From Rugosibacter aromaticivorans (GTDB taxonomy: Bacteria; Pseudomonadota; Gammaproteobacteria; Burkholderiales; Rhodocyclaceae), in NCBI RefSeq assembly GCF_000934545.1, contig NZ_CP010554.1:2870612-2934611 (forward strand): a stretch of 64,000 nt of DNA. The letters run 5' to 3'. This document shows positions 18,649 through 26,562 of this stretch, piece after piece (within the stretch, counting starts at the first letter, position 1; each line of letters opens with the position of its first letter). The position numbers and the translations under genes are program-made. The notes beneath the pieces were generated by a model that was given only the letters and a program-made list of their open reading frames with translations, had not been told where the DNA came from and ran no database searches.

Positions 18649-19523
18649 CGTGTTGGCAGTATACCGGCCAACACACGCGCTGCCGCAGCAAAGCCAAAAC
18701 CCGCAGTGACTGCAACAGAAGATCCATAGCCCGCGCAGGCAAGGCCAGCACTGCCATCCAAGCCGGCACGGTCGTCGTCCGTTGCGCAAACATTTGTACC
18801 CGAAGCATCCACCCTAATGGGTACCCTGGCAGGGCGCCGTATTTGTTCTGGTGAAAAAACACATTCCACGCCAAACTGCTTTTTTGGATCACGCGAAAAG
18901 TTATACAGCTTGCGCAGCCGTGCACGTACTTTCGATGCCAAAACATCTTGCGTTGTACGCGACAAATCCACCACCTGTATTTGTGTGGGGTCAAGCCGCC
19001 CTCCCGCGCCGCCCGTGGTCAGGATGCGTATGCCTCGGTGGCGGCAATGCGCAATCAGCGCGGCTTTGGCGCGCACGTTATCAATGGCATCAATGACAGC
19101 ATCGCACGCTGGAATAAGATCAGCCACGTTCGTCTCATTGATAAATTCTTCGATAGTCACCACCTGACAGGCCGGATTGATTCCCCCAATGCGCGCAGCC
19201 ATCGCCAGTACCTTGGCAGCGCCCAGGGTAGCTTCTAGCGCATGAATCTGACGATTGATGTTTGAAGCCGCGATGTGATCAAGATCAATCAGCGTGATGC
19301 GCCCCACCCCTGAACGGGCCAGCGCTTCAGCCGCCCATGAACCCACGCCGCCAATCCCCACCACCACGACGTGAGACGCCGTAGCGCGGGCCAGAGCACC
19401 GACGCCATACAAGCGATCAATGCCCGCGAATCGTCGGGCATGATCACCCCTGTCTACAGCGGACAGAGGATTACTTGATGAAACAAGCGGTGAAATAAGC
19501 GATGAAAAAAGCAGGGAAGGCAT
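18645..19523 (-). CDS. tcdA: tRNA threonylcarbamoyladenosine dehydratase
   Basis: 292 residues from the ATG at 19523 (AGGACA upstream); an ATG at 19565 would add 14 residues. TcdA (CsdL/YgdL) cyclises t6A37 of tRNA to ct6A, using ATP. E1-like features are VVVVGIGGVGSWAAEALARSG, LIDLDHIAASNINRQIHAL, DAIDNVRAKAALIAHCR and GGAGGRLDPTQI. The region RFAGIDRLYGVGALARA precedes the Rossmann core, as in the family. The C-terminal region carries RVDASGTNVCATDDDRAG-type sequence that is more divergent than the core. It lies at the 3' side of the meta-cleavage cluster. Confidence 0.93.
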   Translation of the reverse strand: MPSLLFSSLISPLVSSSNPLSAVDRGDHARRFAGIDRLYGVGALARATASHVVVVGIGGVGSWAAEALARSGVGRITLIDLDHIAASNINRQIHALEATLGAAKVLAMAARIGGINPACQVVTIEEFINETNVADLIPACDAVIDAIDNVRAKAALIAHCRHRGIRILTTGGAGGRLDPTQIQVVDLSRTTQDVLASKVRARLRKLYNFSRDPKKQFGVECVFSPEQIRRPARVPIRVDASGTNVCATDDDRAGLDGSAGLACAGYGSSVAVTAGFGFAAAARVLAGILPTR

Positions 19524-19595
19524 AAGGTGTCCTGTAGTCTGAACGGATGACGAGTCATCCTGCAAGAGCGCCTTCCCTGGGTTGCTGGCAGGTTT

Positions 19596-19787
19596 TTATC
19601 TGCCCAGCTTTTTAGCGCTAACACCGCCAATGCCAAAATGAGCCTTTGGCATTTCCTGAATAATCACCCGGACGGTTTCTGGCTTGACCTCCAGGCTGTG
19701 GCATATGGCATCGGTCACTTCGGCAATCAGACGCTCTTTTTTTGCATCGTCACGCCCTTCCATGAGGTGAATCTGCACGATAGGCAT
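19596..19787 (-). CDS. dmpI: 4-oxalocrotonate tautomerase
   Basis: 63 residues including Met; the mature protein would begin with the catalytic Pro1 (MPIVQIHLMEGRDDAKKERL). 4-OT isomerises 2-hydroxymuconate to 2-oxo-3-hexenedioate in the meta-cleavage route. Length is normal for the hexameric 4-OT type, and VRVIIQEMPKAHFGIGGV matches the family. It is the last gene of the leftward pathway cluster, 14 bases from the decarboxylase gene. The exact gene name (dmpI/xylH) follows the Pseudomonas nomenclature. Confidence 0.92.
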   Translation of the reverse strand: MPIVQIHLMEGRDDAKKERLIAEVTDAICHSLEVKPETVRVIIQEMPKAHFGIGGVSAKKLGR

Positions 19788-19801
19788 TTGATCTCTCCTC
19801 C

Positions 19802-20590
19802 TTATACGAAACGCAGCGAAATGCTGCCCATACCCTGCACACGTAGCGTAATCGCATCGCCTGCCTTGACGACTACCGCCTCGGTGATGCCGCCTGAAAG
19901 AATCAGCGAACCAGCCGGAATTTCTTCGCCGCGCGCGCCCAGATGATTCGCCAGCATGGCAATGGCAGCAGCGGGATGGTTAAGCACCGCAGCACCGGCA
20001 CCAAAGGCAACGGGTTCACCATTTTTTTCCAGCACGATGCCGACGGTGCGCATATCGACATCCGCAGGGGATTTGATCATGCCGCCGACCACATAACGCG
20101 CCGCCGAGGTGTTATCTGCAATCACGCTTTTCAGGTCAAACTTGAAATCGCGGTAGCGCGAATCAATCACTTCAATGCCGGGCAAAACAAAGTCTGTTGC
20201 CGCCAGCACGGCTGCGATATGGCAACCTGGTCCACGCAACGGTGCTTTGGTGACGAACGCAATTTCAGGCTCTACCTTGGGATGAATCAATTCGGAGGTC
20301 TTTACTTCACCACCGTCCAAGATACAGCCGTAATCTGTAATAAAGCCAAACACTGGCATCGACACACCCATCTGTTTCATTTTGGCATGCGATGTCAGCC
20401 CAGCTTTAAAGCCGGTGATTTTGTTTCCCCGTGCAATTTTTCTTTGCTTGATGGCCTCTTGGATGGCATACGCATCCTCGAAATCCATATCCGGGTATTC
20501 CTCGGTTATTTTCAGCGTATCGCGTGCTTCCAGCTCACAATTTTCGAGGTGTTCTGCCAGCTTGGCAATGATAGCTTTATCCAGTTTCAT
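19802..20590 (-). CDS. dmpH: 4-oxalocrotonate decarboxylase
   Basis: 262 residues from the ATG at 20590. It belongs to the FAH-like hydratase/decarboxylase family and converts 2-oxo-3-hexenedioate to 2-hydroxypenta-2,4-dienoate, a Mg-dependent step. Seen: YAIQEAIKQRKIARGNKITG, KVEPEIAFVTKAPLRGPG (metal-binding Glu residues), GIEVIDSRYRDFKFDLKSV and ILSGGITEAVVV. It is paralogous to the hydratase encoded at 23455. The match to DmpH/XylI rather than DmpE rests on the SRYRDFKFDLKSVIADN region and on its place beside 4-OT. Confidence 0.9.
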   Translation of the reverse strand: MKLDKAIIAKLAEHLENCELEARDTLKITEEYPDMDFEDAYAIQEAIKQRKIARGNKITGFKAGLTSHAKMKQMGVSMPVFGFITDYGCILDGGEVKTSELIHPKVEPEIAFVTKAPLRGPGCHIAAVLAATDFVLPGIEVIDSRYRDFKFDLKSVIADNTSAARYVVGGMIKSPADVDMRTVGIVLEKNGEPVAFGAGAAVLNHPAAAIAMLANHLGARGEEIPAGSLILSGGITEAVVVKAGDAITLRVQGMGSISLRFV

Positions 20591-20606
20591 GCAATTTTCT
20601 CCGTAT

Positions 20607-21665
20607 TCAAGCGGCTTTGGCTGCATGGACCTTGTCTGCAGTCTGCATCTTGAGCTTGGCTAGCGTCATGGCAGTATCTTCAATCATATCTTCCTGCCCG
20701 CCGACCATGCCGCGCCGACCCAATTCAACCAACAAATCGCGAGAGGGAATGCCATATTTCGCACCCGCGCGCTTGGCAAACAGCAAGAAAGAGCCGTACA
20801 CTCCGGCATAGCCCAAAGTGAGTGCATCACGGTCAATGCGAATCGGGAAGTCCATCAAGGGCACGACCAGATCGTCGGCCACATCCTGAATTTTCCAGAC
20901 ATCAACGCCAGTTTCAATGCCCATGCGATCACATACGGCGATGAGCACTTCGATTGGCGTGTTGCCAGCGCCGGCACCCAAGCCTGCGCTCGCCGCATCA
21001 ATACGATTCGCACCGCATTCCACCGCCGCGATGGAATTGGCGATGCCCATCGCCATGTTGTGATGGCCGTGAAAACCAAGCTCGGTTTCAGGTTTGAGGG
21101 CAACGCGCACAGCAGAGATTCTGGCCTTGACATCATCCGGCAGCATGTAGCCTGCGGAGTCAGTGATGTAGATGCAGTTTGCGCCATAACTTTCCATGAG
21201 CTTGGCTTGTGTCACCAGGCCTTCGGGCGTATTCATGTGCGCCATCATCAAAAAACCCACGGTATCCATGTTCAGCTTGCGCGCGAGCATGATGTGCTGT
21301 TCAGACACATCTGCTTCGGTACAGTGTGTCGCAACGCGAATAGTGTTCACACCAAGATCGTGCGCCATGCGCAGGTGATCGACAGTACCAATGCCTGGCA
21401 ATAACAGCGCCGAGATCTTGGCTTTTTTCATCAAGGGAATCACCGCGCCGAGATATTCTTCGTCAGTATGGAGTGGAAAACCATAATTTACCGAAGAGCC
21501 GCCCAGGCCATCACCGTGAGTGACTTCGATCAGGGGAACACCCGCTTCATCCAGCGCACTGGCAATTGACCGCATTTGATCGAGTGTCATTTGATGACGC
21601 TTGGGGTGCATGCCATCACGCAAGGTCATGTCATGCACAATGATTTTTTTGCCTTTTAGATCCAT
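20607..21665 (-). CDS. dmpG: 4-hydroxy-2-oxovalerate aldolase
   Basis: 352 residues. This class II aldolase splits 4-hydroxy-2-oxovalerate into pyruvate and acetaldehyde and works in complex with the acetaldehyde dehydrogenase encoded next to it. The DRE-TIM start [16 protein letters not shown] gives Arg16, Asp17 and His20; [20 protein letters not shown] provides the metal-binding Hx[21 protein letters not shown] follows. The C-terminal helical part needed for the partner interface is present. It lies 11 bases downstream of dmpF. Confidence 0.95.
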   Translation of the reverse strand: MDLKGKKIIVHDMTLRDGMHPKRHQMTLDQMRSIASALDEAGVPLIEVTHGDGLGGSSVNYGFPLHTDEEYLGAVIPLMKKAKISALLLPGIGTVDHLRMAHDLGVNTIRVATHCTEADVSEQHIMLARKLNMDTVGFLMMAHMNTPEGLVTQAKLMESYGANCIYITDSAGYMLPDDVKARISAVRVALKPETELGFHGHHNMAMGIANSIAAVECGANRIDAASAGLGAGAGNTPIEVLIAVCDRMGIETGVDVWKIQDVADDLVVPLMDFPIRIDRDALTLGYAGVYGSFLLFAKRAGAKYGIPSRDLLVELGRRGMVGGQEDMIEDTAMTLAKLKMQTADKVHAAKAA

Positions 21666-21676
21666 GAGAGTTCTCC

Positions 21677-22600
21677 TTAGGCCGCCAAAGGTGCGGCAAC
21701 GGGTTCAAGAACAAGCTTGCCGGCGATAATTTCTTCGGCAAACATTTCAGCAGTACGTGCAGCTGCGGCAGTCATGATGTCCAGATTGCCGGCGTACTTG
21801 GGCAGATAATCACCCAGGCCTTCCACTTCCATGTAAATCGAGACGCGATTGCCATCAAAAATCGGGCCATTAACCAGCCGGTAACCAGGCACATACTTCT
21901 GTACTTCTTTGATCATGTCGTGAATCGACGCCGTGATTTTTGCTTGATCGGGCTCGGTTTCGGTCAGACAGTGCACGGTGTCACGCATGATGAGTGGCGG
22001 CTCAGCCGGATTGATGATGATGATGGCCTTGCCCTGTTTGGCGCCACCCACTTGTTCAATACCGCCTGCCGTGGTACGCGTGAATTCATCAATGTTCTTG
22101 CGTGTACCGGGGCCTGCCGATTTGGATGAAACCGTGGCTACAATTTCGCCGTACTTCACGGGCTGCACGCGGGAAACAGCGGCCACCAGCGGGATCGTTG
22201 CCTGACCACCACAGGTGACCATATTCACATTCATTTCACGTTTGCCAAGGTGCTCTGCGAGGTTCACCGGCGGGATGCAATACGGACCGATGGCAGCTGG
22301 CGTCAGGTCTATCATCATGACGCCAAGCGCATTCAGTTTGCGGCTGTTTTCCGCATGCACGTAAGCACTGGTGGCATCGAAAGCAATCTGGATATTGTCT
22401 GCCTTGACATGAGGCAACAGGCCATCCACACCATCGGCAGTAACCTTGATGCCCATTTCAGCAGCGCGCTTTAAGCCATCCGAGCTTGGATCAATACCTA
22501 CCATCCATACTGGCTCCAGCACAGGACTGCGCTTGAGTTTATACAGTAGATCGGTGCCGATATTGCCGGGGCCGATTAATGCACAACGGATTTTTTTCAT
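21677..22600 (-). CDS. dmpF: Acetaldehyde dehydrogenase (acylating)
   Basis: 307 residues. It oxidises acetaldehyde, channelled from DmpG, to acetyl-CoA with NAD and CoA. The Rossmann motif [19 protein letters not shown] starts near residue 7, the catalytic Cys130 lies in [19 protein letters not shown], and [17 protein letters not shown] and [20 protein letters not shown] are family features. With dmpG it forms the final two steps of the pathway. Confidence 0.95.
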   Translation of the reverse strand: MKKIRCALIGPGNIGTDLLYKLKRSPVLEPVWMVGIDPSSDGLKRAAEMGIKVTADGVDGLLPHVKADNIQIAFDATSAYVHAENSRKLNALGVMMIDLTPAAIGPYCIPPVNLAEHLGKREMNVNMVTCGGQATIPLVAAVSRVQPVKYGEIVATVSSKSAGPGTRKNIDEFTRTTAGGIEQVGGAKQGKAIIIINPAEPPLIMRDTVHCLTETEPDQAKITASIHDMIKEVQKYVPGYRLVNGPIFDGNRVSIYMEVEGLGDYLPKYAGNLDIMTAAAARTAEMFAEEIIAGKLVLEPVAAPLAA

Positions 22601-22648
22601 CTCGGTAACTCCTAAAAAAGGTAAATGGTAATACAGGCGAAGATAAGG

Positions 22649-23443
22649 TTAAATCAGACTACGAACAACGCCCCCTTCGGCATGAATCGCCGCGCCATTG
22701 GTTGCGGCAGATAGCGGGCTACACAGATAAGCGACGGTACTGGCAATTTCTGCAGGCTCAATCAACCGTTTGAGTATAGAGGTGGGCCGGGCAGAAGAAA
22801 AGAGTTGTTGCTCCATTTCGGTAAAGCTTAAATTTTTCTGCTTTGCCAAGTCGTCAAGATACTCAGCAACGCCTTCCGTGCGCGTCGGCCCTGGTAACAG
22901 GGCGTTAACCGTAACACGTGTTCCGGCACAGGTTTCGGCCAAACCACGTGACACAGAAAGCTGTGCCGATTTTGTCATGCCGTAATGCACCATCTCAGCC
23001 GGCGGGCACACACCAGATTCGCTGGAAATGAAAATGATACGCCCCCAGTCACGGGTTTTCATTTGCGGCAAATAGTGACGCGCCAACCGCACGCCACTCA
23101 TGACATTCACCTCGAAAAACCGAAACCATTCGCTATCATCAATCGCTTCAAACGGCACCGAGGCAAAAATGCCCAGGTTATTGACCAGAACATCTACCTC
23201 GGGGCAAGCCGCCAGAAGCTGTGCAACCCCCGTAGCAGTCGATAAGTCCGCAGCAATGCCTCGCACTGCAGCCTGCGGGCAAGCGGCACGCAAGCGCGCC
23301 AATGCGTCATCCACTCGCGGCTGCGTGCGGCCGTTGAGAATAACGTGCGCGCCTTCGGCCGCCAACGCACTGGCAATGGCAAAGCCAATGCCGGCAGTAG
23401 AGCCGGTAACCAGTGCACGCTTGGCGTTAAGTTGTAAATCCAC
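22649..23443 (-). CDS. SDR-family oxidoreductase within the meta-pathway cluster
   Basis: 264 residues with a classical SDR layout: RALVTGSTAGIGFAIASALA (cofactor), VNNLGIFASVPFE, the catalytic VHYGMTKSAQLSVSRGLAET and VNALLPGPTRTEG. The gene sits between dmpE and dmpF on the same strand with gaps of 11 and 48 bases, where the standard dmp/xyl operon has no such gene. It may act on a side-chain alcohol or a cis-diol feeding into the pathway, but no substrate can be read from the sequence. The fold is sure; the role is not. Confidence 0.85.
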   Translation of the reverse strand: MDLQLNAKRALVTGSTAGIGFAIASALAAEGAHVILNGRTQPRVDDALARLRAACPQAAVRGIAADLSTATGVAQLLAACPEVDVLVNNLGIFASVPFEAIDDSEWFRFFEVNVMSGVRLARHYLPQMKTRDWGRIIFISSESGVCPPAEMVHYGMTKSAQLSVSRGLAETCAGTRVTVNALLPGPTRTEGVAEYLDDLAKQKNLSFTEMEQQLFSSARPTSILKRLIEPAEIASTVAYLCSPLSAATNGAAIHAEGGVVRSLI

Positions 23444-23454
23444 CCTGGGCTCGC

Positions 23455-24237
23455 TTAAACGAAGCGTACCGAACAGCCACCAATGCCGCCAATCGTGACA
23501 CGGAAATTATCGCCCGCCTGAATGGGAAACATCGCGGCCAGCGAACCAGACAACACGATTTCACCTGCTTTGAGCGGGATGCCTAACGCTCCGAGCGTAT
23601 TGGCCAGCCAGGCAATGGCATTCACTGGCGAAGCCATGGTCGCAGCCCCCGCACCGGTACCGACAATTTCGCCGTTCCTTTCAACCAACATACCGCAAGT
23701 CATCAGGTCAACCTTGCGCACATCAACCAGTTGATCACCCAGCACCATGACGCCGCACGATGCGTTATCCGCCACGGTATCCTGAACTTTGATTTTCCAG
23801 TCACGAATGCGTGAATCGACAATCTCGAAACAAGCGATCACGCCTTCTGTAGCCGCCAGAACATCTGCGCCAGTAACACCCGGGCCCATCAAGTCTTTTT
23901 TCATGACAAACGCAATTTCGCCTTCCGCCTTAGGCTGGATCAGCGATTTGTACTCGATGGCTTCGCCTTCGTTGTAAATCATGTCATCAAGCAAAATGCC
24001 AAAATCAGGCTGATTCACGCCCAGCATGTTCATTACGACACGGCTGGTGACGCCAATTTTTTTGCCGACAATCCGCGCACCTTTTTCTATCCGACGCCCC
24101 ACCAAACGGCTCTGAATCTGATAGCCATCGTTGATGGTGATATCCGGGTAACGGTTGGTCAGAGGGTCAATCACTTGTCCCGTAATCAGTGCTTGATAAA
24201 GTTCATCGCCTAACCGCTGGATCGTTTGCTTGTCCAT
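23455..24237 (-). CDS. dmpE: 2-hydroxypenta-2,4-dienoate hydratase (2-keto-4-pentenoate hydratase)
   Basis: 260 residues from the ATG at 24237; an ATG at 24243 adds two. It hydrates 2-hydroxypenta-2,4-dienoate to 4-hydroxy-2-oxovalerate, the substrate of DmpG. Seen: ITINDGYQIQSRLVGRRIEKG, KKIGVTSRVVMNMLGVNQPD, KAEGEIAFVMKKDLMGPGV (metal ligands) and CFEIVDSRIRDWKIKVQDTVADNAS, all of the DmpE/MhpD type. It is paralogous to the decarboxylase at 19802. It starts 9 bases after the dehydrogenase pseudogene stop, so it is in the same transcript. Confidence 0.9.
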   Translation of the reverse strand: MDKQTIQRLGDELYQALITGQVIDPLTNRYPDITINDGYQIQSRLVGRRIEKGARIVGKKIGVTSRVVMNMLGVNQPDFGILLDDMIYNEGEAIEYKSLIQPKAEGEIAFVMKKDLMGPGVTGADVLAATEGVIACFEIVDSRIRDWKIKVQDTVADNASCGVMVLGDQLVDVRKVDLMTCGMLVERNGEIVGTGAGAATMASPVNAIAWLANTLGALGIPLKAGEIVLSGSLAAMFPIQAGDNFRVTIGGIGGCSVRFV

Positions 24238-24245
24238 AGTCATCC

Positions 24246-25702
24246 TTAAAGTTTGATGCAGATATTTTTAAGTTCTGTGTAAAACTCGAGCGAGTGAACA
24301 CCACCCTCGCGGCCAATACCGGATTGTTTAGATCCACCGAATGGGGTGCGTAAATCACGCAGGAACCAGCTATTCACCCAGGCAATACCGACTTCCATTT
24401 TGGCCGCTACACGGTGTGCCCGAGAGATATTCTGCGTCCAGATCGCTGTTGCCAGGCCATAGTCATTGTCATTGGCACGCGCCAGCACCTCTTCTTCGCT
24501 ATCAAAGGGCGCAATGTGGCAGCACGGGCCGAAGATTTCTTCTCTTTAACCACCGAGGCCGTTTCAGGTAATCCTGTCCAGATGGTCGGTTGTACCCAGC
24601 AACCATTCGCCAGATCGCCTGGCATACTGGGCGTGCCCCCGCCGGTAACAACCGTAGCACCTTCTTCCGCCGCCTTACGATAGTACGACAACACTTTTTC
24701 CTGGTGTTCCTTGCTGATTAACGGCCCCATATTGGCAGCCTCATCTTCGGGACGACCCAGTTTCAGGCCTTCAGCACCTTTTTTCATGGCTGCGACAAAC
24801 TTCTCAAAAATCGGCCGTTCGACATACACGCGCTCGGTGCCAAGACACACTTGGCCACAGTTGGCAAAAGCTGAACGCATCGTGCCTTCAATGGCCGCAT
24901 CAAAATCGCAATCAGCAAACACAATGGCCGCATTTTTGCCGCCCATTTCCAGCGATACAGGGCGTGCGCCTTTTGCTGCCGCTTTCATGATGACCTCGCC
25001 TGTGCGCGTCTCGCCGGTAAAGGTAATGGCATTAACGCCCGGATGGCCCGTCAGGAAAGCCCCGGCGGAGTTAGGTCCAAACCCGTTCACCACGTTATAA
25101 ACGCCTTTGGGCATACCCACCTTGTTCATCACTTCGCCCAGCAACAATGCCGTTTGCGGTGTTTCTTCAGAAGGCTTGACCACCACAGTATTACCGCATG
25201 CCAACGCCGGGCCCACTTTCCAGGTCATCAGCAGCAAGGGAAGATTCCAAGGACACACCACACCCACCACACCCACAGGGGCACGATAACCATAGTTGAT
25301 CGCGCCCTTGCCATCGGGCGTGGCTGTTTCGAAAAACTCGGTCGGAACGTTTTTCACGACATCGGCAAACACCTTGAAATTGGCTGCGCCGCGCGGAATA
25401 TCAATATGCCGGGCGAGACTGCGCGGCTTACCCGTATCGGCACATTCAGCGGCCAGAAAATCCTCGAACCGCGCATTGATCTCATTAGCCACTGCGTACA
25501 ACAACTCAACGCGATCCACCACCGCCATCTGCCCCCACGGGCCATTGAGCGCTGCGCGCGCGGCCTTTACCGCCGCATCCACTTCAGCTTGGCCCGCTTC
25601 TGACACCTGCGCGATCACTGTATTGTCCAGCGGGGAGCGCTTCTCAAACCATTTTTCGGTGGCGACAAACTCGCCATTGATAAAGTTTTTTATCTGCTTC
25701 AC
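24246..25702 (-). pseudogene. dmpC: 2-hydroxymuconic semialdehyde dehydrogenase, frameshifted
   Basis: Two frames together give a full aldehyde dehydrogenase of about 486 residues. The first (start GTG at 25702, AAAGGG upstream, or TTG at 25708) holds VVCPWNLPLLLMTWKVGPAL, LEMGGKNAAIVFADCD and the catalytic Cys in FANCGQVCLGTERVYV. It leaves frame after SVVKE. The second resumes as EIFGPCCHIAPFDSEEEVLAR and ends WVNSWFLRDLRTPFGGSKQS through NICIKL. The break lies at about 24536-24547, where AAAGAGAAGAAA replaces the expected AAAGAAGAAA, a 2-base AG duplication in a purine run. It could be a true lesion or a sequencing or assembly error. In the family the enzyme oxidises 2-hydroxymuconic semialdehyde to 2-hydroxymuconate. 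It heads the operon. Confidence 0.85.
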
Positions 25703-25941
25703 AGCCAATCCCTTTCGCCGCTCTATGAGTAAAGTCCAGCCACGCTTCGGGATGACGGATAACGCGTACTACACGCGGGCAAGGCCGCAACGCTGATTTT
25801 CTTTAGTTATCCCGAAAACGCATCAAGTGTTTCTTGAGACTGCTAAGTATAAACCCTCGCCACGTGCCACGTGAACCCTTACGCCAGTGAGGGCATACAC
25901 GCGCCATGCAAACTGGCGCTGCCCGCAGGCATGCCACGGCA

Positions 25942-26562
25942 TCAGAACGATGAGCCGGGTTGCTTGAGAAATTCAAGCTCTTCAGTCGTCGAGACGCGCC
26001 CGAGGATGGCATTGCGATGCGGAAAGCGGCCGAAGCGCGCGATGGCATCTCGGTGCCGAATCGCATAATCAAGCGCGACAGCGAATGCGGCAGCAAACGA
26101 CGCAGAATCAGCAGCGTCCGTGGTAATTGACGCATCAGCGTGCAGACGAGTGAAGAGAACGACAGCGCGCTCCTGATCGGCCAGCGATTCGCTGTGCTCG
26201 AAAGGTAAATAAGCGAACCAGCGCATGAACGGCGGCAAGGCCAGATCACGGCCATTGCCCACCAGCGCGTTTGCCAGCGCCAGCGCTTGCGCGTCCCCCG
26301 CAAACGCACGTGGCGTATTGCGAAAAATGTTGCGCGTGAATTGGTCAAGTAACAGGATGTGTGCGAGCTGCTCCTCAGAGGCATCCGCCGAATGCCGCTG
26401 CCCAGTTAGCGCCGCTTCAACATCCGCTGAAAAGCCTGCGCGAATCGCCGCGTCGAAGACAACATCTTTGCGGAACCATTCGGCACGGTAGCGGTTATGG
26501 TCACGGTCACTCGCAGGCAGAAACCAGAAATCGAGAACCGCCTGCGCCGTGGCTGGAATCAC
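25942..26562 (-). CDS. DUF924-family protein
   Basis: 206 residues from a GTG at 26562 that overlaps the topB stop (taGTGa), implying translational coupling. DUF924 features: VLDFWFLPASDRDHNRYRAE near the start with WFRKD, LAHILLLDQFTRNIFRNTPR, FAYLPFEHSESLADQERAV and RFGRFPHRNAILGR. The family is alpha-helical and TPR-like and has no settled function. A longer alternative frame on the same strand (stop at 25803) has no such motifs and is a shadow. Confidence 0.9.
   Translation of the reverse strand: MIPATAQAVLDFWFLPASDRDHNRYRAEWFRKDVVFDAAIRAGFSADVEAALTGQRHSADASEEQLAHILLLDQFTRNIFRNTPRAFAGDAQALALANALVGNGRDLALPPFMRWFAYLPFEHSESLADQERAVVLFTRLHADASITTDAADSASFAAAFAVALDYAIRHRDAIARFGRFPHRNAILGRVSTTEELEFLKQPGSSF

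Noticed and set aside
25803..26384. Second long minus-strand frame overlapping the DUF924 gene
   Set aside because: DUF924 motifs are all in the other frame, which is also coupled to topB.
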